In this document: positions 34,752-43,925 of the stretch, piece by piece
How positions within the stretch are numbered: the first letter of the stretch is position 1
Layout: each line of letters starts with the position of its first letter
DNA from: Auraticoccus monumenti
Lineage (GTDB): Bacteria; Actinomycetota; Actinomycetes; Propionibacteriales; Propionibacteriaceae
DNA: 64,000 nucleotides
Assembly: GCF_900101785.1 (NCBI RefSeq)
Contig: NZ_LT629688.1
Span: 806,001 to 870,000 of the forward strand
Direction: 5' to 3'
Program-made: the position numbers and the translations under genes
The notes under the pieces: generated by a model
What the model was told of the DNA's origin: nothing
Databases searched by the model: none
What the model saw: only the letters and a program-made list of their open reading frames with translations

Positions 34752-36200
34752 TCAGCCCGAGCGCTCGGCCCACCAGCGCCGCAGCTCCGCCTCGGCGGTC
34801 TCCGGGTCGGCGGGGCCGTGCTCCATCCGGTACTCGAGCATGTGCGTGTAGGCCTGGCCGACCTCCCGGCCCGGGGACAGACCCAGCAGCTCCATGATCT
34901 GGTTCCCGTCCAGGTCGGGCCGGATCGAGTCCAGCTCCTCGGCCTCGGCCAGCTCCGCGATCCGCTCCTCGAGGTGGTCGTAGGCCTCGCGCAGCCGGGC
35001 CGCCTTGCGCTGGTTGCGGGTGGTGCAGTCGGCCCGGGTCAGGATGTGCAGCCGCTCCAGCTCGTCCCCGGCGTCGCGGACGTAGCGGCGCACGGCGGAG
35101 TCGGTCCACTGGCCGTCGCGGTAGCCGTGGAAGCGGAGGTGCAGCTCCACCAGGTGGCTGACGGCCTTGGTCTCGTCGGTGGAGAACCGCAGCGCCTTCA
35201 TCCGCTTGCGCACCAGCTTGGCCCCGACCACGTCGTGGTGGTGGAAGGACACCTTGCCGCCGGGCTCGAAGCGGCGCGTGGCCGGCTTGCCGATGTCGTG
35301 CAGCAGCGCGGCCAGCCGGTTCACCAGGTCGGGACGGTGCTCCAGCCGGTGCTCCAGCTCGATCGCCTGCTCCAGCACCGTCAGGCTGTGCTCGTAGACG
35401 TCCTTGTGGCGGTGGTGCTCGTCGCGCTCCAGCTGCAGCGCGGGCAGCTCGGGCAGCACCCGCTCGGTCAGCCCCGTCCGCACCAGCAGGTCGAGCCCGG
35501 GGCGCGGACGTGCGGTCAGCAGCAGCTTGGTCAGCTCGTCGCGGACCCGCTCGGCGGAGATGATCTCGATCCGCTCCGCCATCGCCGTCATGGCCGCCGC
35601 CACCTCCGGCGCCACCGTCAGCCCCAGCTGGCTGGAGAAGCGGGCCGCGCGCATCATCCGCAGCGGGTCGTCGCTGAAGGACTGCTCGGGGGTCCCGGGG
35701 GTCCGGATCACGCCCGCGGCCAGGTCGCCCAGCCCGTCGTGGGGGTCCACGAACACCCCGCCCGGCACGGTGACGTCGATGGCCATCGCGTTCACCGTGA
35801 AGTCCCGGCGCACCAGGTCCTCGGTGAGGGAGTCCCCGAAGCGGACCTCCGGCTTGCGGCTGTCGGTCTCGTAGGCGTCGGTGCGGTAGGTGGTCACCTC
35901 GATCACCCAGTCCACGCCCTCGGCCTGGACCCGGCAGCCGATGGTGCCGAAGGCCTTGCCGATGGTCCACACCGACCGGCTGAACTGCCGCAGCAGCCGC
36001 TCCACCTCGTCGGGGTGGGCGGAGGTGGTGAAGTCGAGGTCGTGGCCGAGCACCCCGAGCAGGGCGTCGCGGACCGAACCGCCCACCAGGTGGAGCTCGT
36101 GGCCCGCGTCGGCGAACAGGTGACCCAGCCGACCCACCACGGGGGTGATCCGGAGCATTCCGCTGACGGCGTTCTGCTGGGCTTCGTTCAGGCTGGGCAC
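34752..36200 (-). CDS. cca: CCA tRNA nucleotidyltransferase
   Basis: 482 residues. Nucleotidyltransferase head with LVGGSVRDALLGVLGHDLDFTTSA (metal-binding DLD) near 40-65, RRDFTVNAMAID, the RNA-binding neck, and a C-terminal HD domain with AALLHDIGKP...FHHHDVVGAKL near 275-310. Adds or repairs the CCA tail of tRNAs. GTG start at 36200. Divergent from the DUF6049-murJ-sigM genes, the usual actinobacterial order; the NUDIX gene often found between them is absent. Confidence 0.94.
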   Translation of the reverse strand: MPSLNEAQQNAVSGMLRITPVVGRLGHLFADAGHELHLVGGSVRDALLGVLGHDLDFTTSAHPDEVERLLRQFSRSVWTIGKAFGTIGCRVQAEGVDWVIEVTTYRTDAYETDSRKPEVRFGDSLTEDLVRRDFTVNAMAIDVTVPGGVFVDPHDGLGDLAAGVIRTPGTPEQSFSDDPLRMMRAARFSSQLGLTVAPEVAAAMTAMAERIEIISAERVRDELTKLLLTARPRPGLDLLVRTGLTERVLPELPALQLERDEHHRHKDVYEHSLTVLEQAIELEHRLEHRPDLVNRLAALLHDIGKPATRRFEPGGKVSFHHHDVVGAKLVRKRMKALRFSTDETKAVSHLVELHLRFHGYRDGQWTDSAVRRYVRDAGDELERLHILTRADCTTRNQRKAARLREAYDHLEERIAELAEAEELDSIRPDLDGNQIMELLGLSPGREVGQAYTHMLEYRMEHGPADPETAEAELRRWWAERSG

Positions 36201-36237
36201 GGCCGTCCAGCCTACCGGCTGCGGTCCCGGGCGACCC

Positions 36238-36337
36238 CTCCCGCGACTCGGCCCTCCCGCGGGACGCCAGCGGGTGCCCTACCTCCCGCCCGCACGCCCC
36301 CGCCTCCCGCACGCCTCCCGCCCCGCACGGCTCCCGG
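36238..36337. repeat. CTCCCGC motif cluster between cca and DUF6049
   Basis: Five CTCCCGC copies at 36238, 36254, 36283, 36304 and 36315 plus CTCCCGG at 36331, within 100 bp of the 169-bp divergent spacer. It could be a protein-binding cluster or simple C-rich sequence drift. Confidence 0.5.
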
Positions 36338-36369
36338 CCCGGCGGGCGGGCCGCCCCTACGATGAGCGG

Positions 36370-38463
36370 GTGAGTGCTCCGACCCGACGACGGCCGCGTG
36401 CCGGCGTCGCCGGGGCGCTGCTGCTGGCCCTGCTGGCCACCCTGCTGTGCCTGGTGGCGGTGCCCGGGCCGCCGGCGGCGGCGGTGGAGCCGGAGCCGCA
36501 GGACGTCTCCATCACCCTCACCGAGGTCAGCCCGGCCACCCTGGACCGGGAGGACACCCTCACCGTGCGCGGCACGGCCACCAACCTGCGCCAGACCCCG
36601 GTCGTGCAGCCCCAGCTGCTGCTCTGGCGCGACCAGGGCACCCTCTACACCGACCCCGCGCAGCTGGCCGACCTGGCCGCGGCCCCCAGCACGCTCCCGG
36701 TCGGCGCCCGGGTGCTGGTGGAGTCCGCCTTCACCCAGGACCTCCCCGCCTCCCTCGAACCCGGCCAGAGCGTCGACTTCGAGCTCAGCGCCACCGTCGA
36801 GGAGCTCGGGCTGCCCCCGGGCGACGGTGCGGCCCTGGTCGGTGTCCAGGCCCGCGAGGCGGCCAGCACCACCGTCGGCCGCGTCCGGACGCTGGTCCCG
36901 CTGGTCACCGAGGAGCACCCGCCCGTCCCCGTCGCCACCGTGGTCACCCTCAGCGCCGCCCCGACCCGCGTCGCAGCGGACCTGGTGGCCGACGACTCGC
37001 TGGGTGAGCAGCTCGGGACCGGTGGGCGGCTGGCGGTGCTGCTCGACCGGGCCGCCCGCCCGGGCGTCAGCTGGGCCGTCGACCCCGGTCTGCTCCTCGA
37101 GGTCACCGACCTGGCCGACGGCTACCAGGTCCGCGCCGGACCCGACGAGACCACCCCCGGCGCGCACGCCGAGGCAGCCGCGCGCTGGCTGACCGCCTTC
37201 GACGAGCTCCCGCGCGAGCGGGGGTTCCGGCTGCCGTGGGGCGACCCGGACCTGCTGTCGGTGGCCGGCTCCGACAGCGAGGTGCTGCTCGGTGCGGTCG
37301 TCGCCGCCCAGCGGAGCACCGAGCTCGGCGCCGCGGACGGTCTGCCGCTGCTGACCGCCACCGCCGACGGCACCCTCGACGCCGCCACCCTGGACCTGGT
37401 CGACGCGATGGACCCGGCCGCCGTCCTGACCGGAGGTGCGGACGGCTCGGCCGTCGCCAGCCGCCCCGACGCACCGCACGTCCTCGACGTCGACACCGCC
37501 GCCTTCACCCCCGTCCTCGGTCCCGACCCCCGCACCAGCCCGCCGCAGGTGGTGGGCCACCTGACCACCCGGACGCTGCTGGCCAGCCTGGCCGCCGACG
37601 CCGGCGGCGCCGACCCGGCACCCGAGCTGCGGCTGGTGGACACCGTCGAGCAGGCCGCGGCCGACGCCGCCACCGACGACCTGGCCTGGCAGACCCGGGT
37701 GGGGCTGCCCGAGCTGCTGGCGGACCCGGGCACCGGGTGGGACGGCCGGCTCGACCCCCCTCCGGCCGGGGCCCCGGATCAGCTCGACCCCGCCGTGCTG
37801 GAGTCCGCCGCCACCCTGCACGAGGACCTCCGCGCCGCCCGCGAGCTGCTCAGCGACCCCGCCCAGGCCGCCGACGCCGACCGCGAGACCTCCACCGCGG
37901 TCAGCAGCTGGTGGCGCGCCGACCGCACCTCCGCCGGCGCCCGGGAGGCCTGGCTGGCCCCCCGGACCCACCGGCTGGAGCGGCTGCTCAGCGGGGAGGG
38001 CATGCGGCTCACCGTGGCCGACAACGTCGCCATGTCGGCCCGCTCGGGACAGTTCCCGGTGAGCATCACCAACCGGCTGGACCGCGCCGTCCGGGTGCAG
38101 GTCGTCTTCACCACCGACAACCGGGCCCGGCTGGACATCCCCGCGATCACCGGGCTCGAGGTGCGTCCCGGCCAGACCGTGACCGCGACCGCCGCCCCGC
38201 GCGCCCGGGCCAACGGCAGCGTCAAGGCCGTCGCCCAGCTCGCCACCGCCTCCGGACGCCCGTTCGGCACCCCCCAGGAGATCACCATCGAGGCCAGCGA
38301 GATCGGGCGCGCCGGGTGGGTGATCGTCATCGGCTCCGGCATCGTGCTGGTCGGCGGCACCGTGCTGCGCGTCCGCCAGGTGCGGCGCCAGCAGGCCGCC
38401 GGCACCACCACGGACGGGGACGGCACGACCGCACCGGTCCACCAGGAAGGGACCCACCGATGA
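36370..38463 (+). CDS. DUF6049 family secreted/membrane protein
   Basis: 697 residues from the GTG at 36370. Signal peptide (AGVAGALLLALLATLLCLVAVPG), a large extracytoplasmic region with Ig-like segments (VSITLTEVSPATLDREDTLTVRGTATN near 35-60) and one C-terminal membrane helix (GWVIVIGSGIVLVGGTVL near 655) with a short cytoplasmic tail. This is the conserved protein between cca and murJ in actinobacteria (Rv3909-like), linked to cell-envelope assembly but without a defined activity. Its stop overlaps the murJ start by 4 bp. Confidence 0.88.
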   Translation: MSAPTRRRPRAGVAGALLLALLATLLCLVAVPGPPAAAVEPEPQDVSITLTEVSPATLDREDTLTVRGTATNLRQTPVVQPQLLLWRDQGTLYTDPAQLADLAAAPSTLPVGARVLVESAFTQDLPASLEPGQSVDFELSATVEELGLPPGDGAALVGVQAREAASTTVGRVRTLVPLVTEEHPPVPVATVVTLSAAPTRVAADLVADDSLGEQLGTGGRLAVLLDRAARPGVSWAVDPGLLLEVTDLADGYQVRAGPDETTPGAHAEAAARWLTAFDELPRERGFRLPWGDPDLLSVAGSDSEVLLGAVVAAQRSTELGAADGLPLLTATADGTLDAATLDLVDAMDPAAVLTGGADGSAVASRPDAPHVLDVDTAAFTPVLGPDPRTSPPQVVGHLTTRTLLASLAADAGGADPAPELRLVDTVEQAAADAATDDLAWQTRVGLPELLADPGTGWDGRLDPPPAGAPDQLDPAVLESAATLHEDLRAARELLSDPAQAADADRETSTAVSSWWRADRTSAGAREAWLAPRTHRLERLLSGEGMRLTVADNVAMSARSGQFPVSITNRLDRAVRVQVVFTTDNRARLDIPAITGLEVRPGQTVTATAAPRARANGSVKAVAQLATASGRPFGTPQEITIEASEIGRAGWVIVIGSGIVLVGGTVLRVRQVRRQQAAGTTTDGDGTTAPVHQEGTHR

Positions 38464-41400
38464 GCGAGGACGCCCGCAGCAGGTCGCTGATCTCCTCGGG
38501 GGCGGTGATGGCCGCCGGCACCATGGCCTCGCGGGTGCTCGGCTTCGTGCGGGCCATCATGATCGCCGTGGTGCTGGGCAACGGCACCCGCCAGGGCGAC
38601 ATGTTCACCCTGGCCAACACCATCCCCAACAGCCTCTACATCCTCTTCGCCGGCGGCGCGCTGAACACCGTCCTGGTGCCCCAGATCGTGCGGGCCACCA
38701 AGAACGACGAGGACCACGGGGAGGCCTACACCAACCGGATCATGACGGCCTTCCTGGCCATCATCGCCGCCGTCACCGTGGTCCTGCTGCTGGCCGCCCC
38801 GCTGGTGCTGCGGATCTACACCGACACGGGCTGGCGCGGGGAGGAGCTCGACGCCCAGTACGAGTCGATGCTCACCCTCACCTACCTCTGCCTGCCGCAG
38901 GTGTTCTTCTACGGCGCGTTCTTCCTGGCCGGGCAGGTGCTCAACGCCCGCGGCCGATTCGGCCCGATGATGTGGGCCCCGATCGCCAACAACGTGGTCT
39001 CGATCGCCGTCTTCGCCCTCTACCTGGTGGTCTTCGGCTCCAGCGGGGACCGCGGCGCCGCGTTCACCGGCACCCAGGAGCTGGTCCTCGGTCTCGGTGC
39101 CACGCTGGGCATCGTGGTGCAGGCGGCGATCCTGCTGCCGTTCCTGCGCCGGGCCGGATTCGTCTACCGCCCTCGCTTCGACCTCCGCGGCACCGGGCTG
39201 GGCCACACCTTCTCCCTGGCCAAGTGGACCCTGGGCTTCGTCGCCGTCACCCAGCTCGCCCTGGTCGCGGTCAACCGGCTGGCCAGCAGCGCCACCACCG
39301 GCGGCAGCGGCGCCGGCCTGCTGGTCTACAACAACGCCTACCTGGTCTGGATCCTGCCGCACTCGGTGATCACCATCTCCCTGGCCACCGCGATGGTCAC
39401 CTCGGCCTCGCGGATGGCCGCCGACGGCGACGTGGCCGGGGTGGCCCGCGAGACCACCCGCACGCTCCGCCTCACCACCACGGTGCTGCTCCCCGCCGCG
39501 GTGGCCTTCCTGGCGCTGGCCCTGCCCATCTCCCGGCTGATCTTCGGCTTCGGGGAGGGTGCGGAGGACTACCCGCTGGTGGCCTGGGCGCTGATGGCCT
39601 TCGCCATCGGGCTGGTGCCCTTCACCGTCCACTACGTCTGCCTCCGGGCCTTCTACGCCCTCGAGGACACCCGCACCCCCTTCCTGCTGCAGGCGCTGAT
39701 CGCCGGCCTGAACGCCGGGCTCGCGGTGCTGCTGGTGCGGCTGGTGGACGACCCGCGGCTGGTGGCCGCCGCGCTGGGTCTGGCCTACTCGCTGGCCTAC
39801 ACCGTCGGCGTCGTGGTCGCCTACCAGAGGCTGCGGCGCAGCCTCCCCACGCTCACCGTCCGCCCGCTGGTCCGCCACCTGGTCCGTGTCGGGGTGGCCA
39901 TCGCCCCCGCCGGGGCGGCCGCCTGGCTGATCACCTGGGGCCTGGCCCGCCAGACCGACAGCCGGCTGGTCTCGGCCGGGGCGCTCGTCCTGGCCGGTGT
40001 GGTGGCCCTCGCCATGTACGTCGCCATGGCCCGCCTGCTGCACCTGCGCGAGATGGATGACATCGTGAGCACGGTGCTGCGGCGCGGTCGGGGCACCGAC
40101 CAGGCCGGCACGACCGAGCGGGAGGGGGACGAGGTGGGACGCGAGCAGCGCGACGACACGCCGGACCGTCTCGGCCCCGCCACGCCCGAGACCGTCGACG
40201 CGACCCCCGTGCCCACCGGGTCGACCGGTCCCACGCCGGTACCGACCGGGGCCGACGTGCCCACGGAGGCGATGTCGGCCGTGGACGTCGAGGGGCTGCC
40301 GGTGCGGCCCGCCCCGGGCACCACCGCCGGTCCCGGGTCGGATGCCGACGAGCCCACCACCACCCTGCCCCCCGCCGGACCGGCCACCGACGGCTGGGCC
40401 GAGCAGGGGGCCGGACCCGTGGCCGAGGACGAGGACCCCGAGGACGGACCGCCCGAGACCAGCGGTCCACGCCAGCGGGCCGGGGACGTCCTCGGGCGCC
40501 GCTACCGCCTGGAGGAGGTGCTGGCCGGACGCGCCGACGCCCACACCTGGCGCGCCTTCGACCAGGTGCTCTCCCGCTCGGTGCTGGTGCAGGTGCTGCC
40601 ACCGGAGGACCCCCGCTCGCCGGCCCTGCTGGAGGCCGCGCGCGCCTCGGCGGTGGCCACCGACTCCCGCTTCCTGCGGGTGCTGGACGCGGTCTACAGC
40701 GACGACCCGGCGGTGGGTTCCTACATCGTCACCGAGTTCAGCCCCGGCCAGACCCTGGAGGTGCTGCTCAACCAGGGCCCGCTCTCGGCGCTGGAGGCCG
40801 CCTGGCTGGTGCGCGAGGCCGCCGACGCGCTGGCCGGCATGCACGCCATGAAGCTGCACCACGGCCACCTCGGCCCGGACGCCCTGACCATCACCCCCGC
40901 CGGGAACCTCAAGATCACCGGCTTCCTGCTCGAGGCGGCCATCGTGCCCACCGAGGACGAGGCGGAGGCGGTCAGCGGGGCGCCGCGCGAGGAGGACCCC
41001 GAGGTCCAAGACGTCCGCGACCTCGGCCGGCTGCTGTACGCGGCCCTGGTCTCGCGCTGGCCCGGCGCCGCCCGCTACGGGCTGGAGGCCGCCCCCCGCG
41101 ACGGCGACCGGCTGCTCACCCCGCGCCAGGTGCGCCACGGCGTCTCCCCCGCCCTGGACCGCATCACCGACCAGATCCTCTCCCCCGTCCCGCGTCAGCA
41201 CGACACCCCGCTGACCACCGCGGCCGAGGTCGCGGGCGCCCTCAACGCCGTGCTCGGCACCGCCGACGCCTCCCACGACCTCGAGCGCCGGGTGCGCCAG
41301 CCGGTGCCGGTGGTGGGCGCGCAGGCCACCACGGCCGTGCCGGCGGTCTCGGCCAGCTCGCCCGTCTCCGCCCCGGTCACCGAACCCATGGGCACCGGCG

Positions 41401-42053
41401 GCGCCCAGCCGATGGAGCCCACCGGCGTGCGGGTGGTGGAGACCGGTCGCCCGGCGCCGCGCCGCTGGCTGTGGGTGCTGCTGCTCCTCCTCGTGCTGGC
41501 CCTGGTCTTCGGCCTGGTCGGGGTCTACCTCCGGAACCAGGCCCAGTTCACCGGCAACGCGCCGGACCCCGCGCCGTCCGTCGCACCGGCGCCGGTCGAG
41601 GTCCGCGAGGTCATCGTCTTCGACCCCGAGGGCGACCCGCCGGGCGACGAGAACAACGACACCGCCCCGCAGGCGGTCGACGGCGACCCCGGCACCGCCT
41701 GGGAGACCGTCTACTACCTGGGCAACCCGCAGCTGGGCGGGCTCAAGCGGGGGGTCGGTCTGGTCCTCGACCTCGGTGACGTCCAGCAGGTGGGCTCGGT
41801 GGACGTCCTGCTGCCCGACGGCACCACCTCGGCGGAGATCCTGGTGCCGACCCAGCGCGACGTCGCCACCGCCCCCACCTCCAGCGACGAGGACTGGGAC
41901 GTGGTGGCCGAGCAGGAGGACGTCGGTGGCCAGACCGCCTTCCAGCTCGAGGAGCCGGTCAGCACCCGCTACGTGCTCGTCTACCTGACCTCGCTCCCGG
42001 CCGACGGCGACCGCTTCCGCGGCCGCGTCCTCGAGGTGCAGGTGACCGGGTGA
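38460..42053 (+). CDS. murJ: Lipid II flippase MurJ fused to pseudokinase and discoidin-like domain
   Basis: 1197 residues from the ATG at 38460. MurJ/MviN domain with about 14 helices (10-535), acidic Pro/Thr-rich linker (540-670), pseudokinase (about 680-950), membrane helix (WLWVLLLLLVLALVFGLVGV near 1001) and an extracellular discoidin-like domain (1047-1197). The kinase core is inactive by sequence: the VAVK Lys is Gln in VLVQVL, HRD is HGHLGPD and DFG is ITGF. The layout and length match mycobacterial MviN (Rv3910), where the pseudokinase docks FhaA after PknB phosphorylation. Translocates lipid II for peptidoglycan synthesis. Confidence 0.94.
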   Translation: MSEDARSRSLISSGAVMAAGTMASRVLGFVRAIMIAVVLGNGTRQGDMFTLANTIPNSLYILFAGGALNTVLVPQIVRATKNDEDHGEAYTNRIMTAFLAIIAAVTVVLLLAAPLVLRIYTDTGWRGEELDAQYESMLTLTYLCLPQVFFYGAFFLAGQVLNARGRFGPMMWAPIANNVVSIAVFALYLVVFGSSGDRGAAFTGTQELVLGLGATLGIVVQAAILLPFLRRAGFVYRPRFDLRGTGLGHTFSLAKWTLGFVAVTQLALVAVNRLASSATTGGSGAGLLVYNNAYLVWILPHSVITISLATAMVTSASRMAADGDVAGVARETTRTLRLTTTVLLPAAVAFLALALPISRLIFGFGEGAEDYPLVAWALMAFAIGLVPFTVHYVCLRAFYALEDTRTPFLLQALIAGLNAGLAVLLVRLVDDPRLVAAALGLAYSLAYTVGVVVAYQRLRRSLPTLTVRPLVRHLVRVGVAIAPAGAAAWLITWGLARQTDSRLVSAGALVLAGVVALAMYVAMARLLHLREMDDIVSTVLRRGRGTDQAGTTEREGDEVGREQRDDTPDRLGPATPETVDATPVPTGSTGPTPVPTGADVPTEAMSAVDVEGLPVRPAPGTTAGPGSDADEPTTTLPPAGPATDGWAEQGAGPVAEDEDPEDGPPETSGPRQRAGDVLGRRYRLEEVLAGRADAHTWRAFDQVLSRSVLVQVLPPEDPRSPALLEAARASAVATDSRFLRVLDAVYSDDPAVGSYIVTEFSPGQTLEVLLNQGPLSALEAAWLVREAADALAGMHAMKLHHGHLGPDALTITPAGNLKITGFLLEAAIVPTEDEAEAVSGAPREEDPEVQDVRDLGRLLYAALVSRWPGAARYGLEAAPRDGDRLLTPRQVRHGVSPALDRITDQILSPVPRQHDTPLTTAAEVAGALNAVLGTADASHDLERRVRQPVPVVGAQATTAVPAVSASSPVSAPVTEPMGTGGAQPMEPTGVRVVETGRPAPRRWLWVLLLLLVLALVFGLVGVYLRNQAQFTGNAPDPAPSVAPAPVEVREVIVFDPEGDPPGDENNDTAPQAVDGDPGTAWETVYYLGNPQLGGLKRGVGLVLDLGDVQQVGSVDVLLPDGTTSAEILVPTQRDVATAPTSSDEDWDVVAEQEDVGGQTAFQLEEPVSTRYVLVYLTSLPADGDRFRGRVLEVQVTG

Positions 42054-42631
42054 GCACGACGGGTGAGCGCAGCGACGCGGAGCTGCTGGCGGCCCACGTC
42101 GCCGGCGACGACACCGCCTTCGCCGAGCTGGTGCGGCGCCACAGCGACCGCCTGTGGGCGCTGGCCCTGCGCACCCTGCGGGACCGCCAGGACGCCGAGG
42201 ACGCCCTGCAGGAGGCGCTGATCTCGGCGTTCCGCCGGGCCGACTCCTTCCGCGGGGACTCCGCGGTGACCACCTGGCTGCACCGGGTGGTGGTGAACGC
42301 CTGCCTGGACCGGATCCGCCGCAACCAGGTCCGCCGGGCCCAGCCGCTGCCCGAGGAGGACCACGACCTGCCGGCCACGACCAGCACGGAGCAGGACGTC
42401 GAGGAGGGTCTGGTGCGGCTGGACGTGCAGGAGGCGCTGGGCCACCTCAACGCCGACCAGCGGGCCGCCCTGGTGCTGGTGGACATGGAGGGCTACTCCG
42501 TCGAGGACGCCGCCCGCGTGCTGGGCTGCGCGCCGGGGACGGTGAAGAGCCGCTGCTCCCGCGGACGGGCGAAGCTGGCCCCGCTGCTGGCCCACCTGGA
42601 CGAGCCGGCCGGGTCGGAGGTACGGCGGTGA
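42050..42631 (+). CDS. sigM: ECF sigma factor, SigM type
   Basis: 193 residues: sigma region 2 (LWALALRTLRDRQDAEDALQEALISAFRRADSFRG near 35-70) and region 4 (ALGHLNADQRAALVLVDMEGYSVEDAARVLGCAPGTVKSRCSRGR near 125-170). GTG start overlapping the murJ stop by 4 bp. Position directly after murJ identifies it as the SigM orthologue, usually an envelope/thiol-stress regulator. A typical transmembrane anti-sigma gene does not follow. Confidence 0.92.
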   Translation: MSTTGERSDAELLAAHVAGDDTAFAELVRRHSDRLWALALRTLRDRQDAEDALQEALISAFRRADSFRGDSAVTTWLHRVVVNACLDRIRRNQVRRAQPLPEEDHDLPATTSTEQDVEEGLVRLDVQEALGHLNADQRAALVLVDMEGYSVEDAARVLGCAPGTVKSRCSRGRAKLAPLLAHLDEPAGSEVRR

Positions 42632-43113
42632 GCACCGAGGAGCGCTGGCCCGGCGAGCTGGAGAGCAGCCTGCGCTGGCAGACCGGGGTGGTGGTGGCCA
42701 GCGCGGCGGCGCTCGTCCTGTCGGGGGTGATGCTGCGCGAGCGGCCACCCGGCTGGGCCGCGGTGGTGGCCCTGGTGCTGGGGCTCCTGGTCGTGTACCT
42801 GGCGGTCGTCTGGTCCCGCTCCCGCGCCCGGATGGCCATCTGGGGCACCGAGCTGACGGTGCGGCGCTGGCGGCAGGTGCAGGCGGTCGACGCCTCGGAG
42901 GTGACCGCCGTCCGGCAGCGGCTGACCGGCCTCGGACCGGACTTCGTCGTGGTGGCCGGGGACCGCAGGCTGCACGTGCCGACGTCCCGGGTGCGTCGCG
43001 GCCACTCCAGCTTCTTCGAGTGGCTGCTCGCCCACGGGAACGATCCCGAGCTCGACCGCGGCACCCGCCGCACCCTGAAGCTGGTCCGCGAGCGTGGGCT
43101 GATCGAGCGTTGA
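42628..43113 (+). CDS. PH-like membrane protein, hypothetical
   Basis: 161 residues from the GTG at 42628 (overlaps sigM by 4 bp). Two adjacent membrane helices (VVVASAAALVLSGVML and WAAVVALVLGLLVVYLAVVW) precede a beta-rich cytoplasmic part (MAIWGTELTVRRWRQVQAVDASEVTAVRQR...) that resembles bacterial PH domains. Coupling to sigM suggests an envelope-stress role or an effect on SigM, but it does not resemble known anti-sigma proteins. Confidence 0.75.
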   Translation: MSTEERWPGELESSLRWQTGVVVASAAALVLSGVMLRERPPGWAAVVALVLGLLVVYLAVVWSRSRARMAIWGTELTVRRWRQVQAVDASEVTAVRQRLTGLGPDFVVVAGDRRLHVPTSRVRRGHSSFFEWLLAHGNDPELDRGTRRTLKLVRERGLIER

Positions 43114-43249
43114 GGAGCAGACGTAGGCTGGAGGGAACCACCGGCGAGGACGTCACGTCCAAGCCGAGGACCGGCTCGCCACGGCCCTCCACCGAAGGGG
43201 GCGGAGCCCGTGTCCTGCACACAGGGACGGACCGATCGGAGGAGCGCTG

Positions 43250-43564
43250 GTGACTGGGCAGCACGCTGACGACGCGCAGGAGCGCCGCCAGGACGCCGAG
43301 GAGCAGCGCGTCGTCGCCGAGGCCCTCGCCGCCGCGCCGCCCGAGCCGGTCCCCGCCGACGTCCTGTCCGGGCTGCTGGCCACCGTCCGGGCCGAGATCG
43401 AGCGACGCGCGGAGGGCGAGGCCACCCGGGAGCGCGCCGCCGCGATCAGCGCGACCCTGCAGCGCTCCGCCCGGGGCACCTACGGGGTCAACGTGCCCCG
43501 ACGCCCGACCGTCCCGCACGCGGTCCCCGACGTCCACGACCACGACACCGCCGGCACCGGCTGA
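43250..43564 (+). CDS. Short anti-sigma-like hypothetical protein
   Basis: 104 residues. Charged helical N-terminus (DDAQERRQDAEEQRVVAEALA) and the segment PEPVPADVLSGLLATVRAEIERR, which resembles the post-membrane region of actinobacterial SigM anti-sigma proteins (PMPADVAARLDAAL-type). No membrane helix and no HxxxCxxC zinc motif. A GGAGGAG site precedes the GTG. It sits where RsmA-type anti-sigma genes usually lie. Confidence 0.65.
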   Translation: MTGQHADDAQERRQDAEEQRVVAEALAAAPPEPVPADVLSGLLATVRAEIERRAEGEATRERAAAISATLQRSARGTYGVNVPRRPTVPHAVPDVHDHDTAGTG

Positions 43565-43627
43565 CCCCGTTCCCCGTGCCGCGGGGTGGCCGCCAGGACT
43601 GTCGGTGCCGCCACCTACTCTCAGGGC

Positions 43628-43870
43628 ATGACGCAGAACACGAACGACGGCCCCCAGCAGGGCGAGACCATCGGCGCCTCCGCGCCCGGCCAGCACGAGG
43701 GGCTCGAGCGCGACCCCAGCGACTGGGTCAGCGGCGACGACCCCATGACCGAGGCCCAGCGCAGCTACCTCGACACCCTGGCCAAGCAGGCCGGCGAGGA
43801 GCTCCCCGCCGACCTCAACAAGGCCCAGGCCTCCGAGCACATCGAGCGTCTGAAGGCCGAGAACTCCTGA
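43628..43870 (+). CDS. DUF3072 domain protein
   Basis: 80 residues from ATG 43628. The core DPSDWVSGDDPMTEAQRSYLDTLAKQAGEELPADLNKAQASEHIERLKA matches DUF3072, small acidic proteins of unknown role found across actinobacteria. Followed by a strong hairpin at 43881-43909. Confidence 0.85.
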   Translation: MTQNTNDGPQQGETIGASAPGQHEGLERDPSDWVSGDDPMTEAQRSYLDTLAKQAGEELPADLNKAQASEHIERLKAENS

Positions 43871-43880
43871 CCGACGGCCG

Positions 43881-43909
43881 CGCCCCCACCGGTGCGCCGG
43901 GTGGGGGCG
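43881..43909 (+). terminator. Terminator after DUF3072
   Basis: CGCCCCCACC pairs with GGTGGGGGCG (10 bp) around a nine-base loop, 11 bp past the DUF3072 stop. No T-tract. Confidence 0.6.
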
Positions 43910-43925
43910 TGGGTAGGAAGGACGC

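Noticed and set aside
37236-38459. Upstream extension of the MurJ frame through the DUF6049 gene
   Set aside because: The extra 408 residues are Arg/Gly-rich and out of phase with DUF6049. The ATG at 38460 overlaps the DUF6049 stop by 4 bp and gives the known family length.
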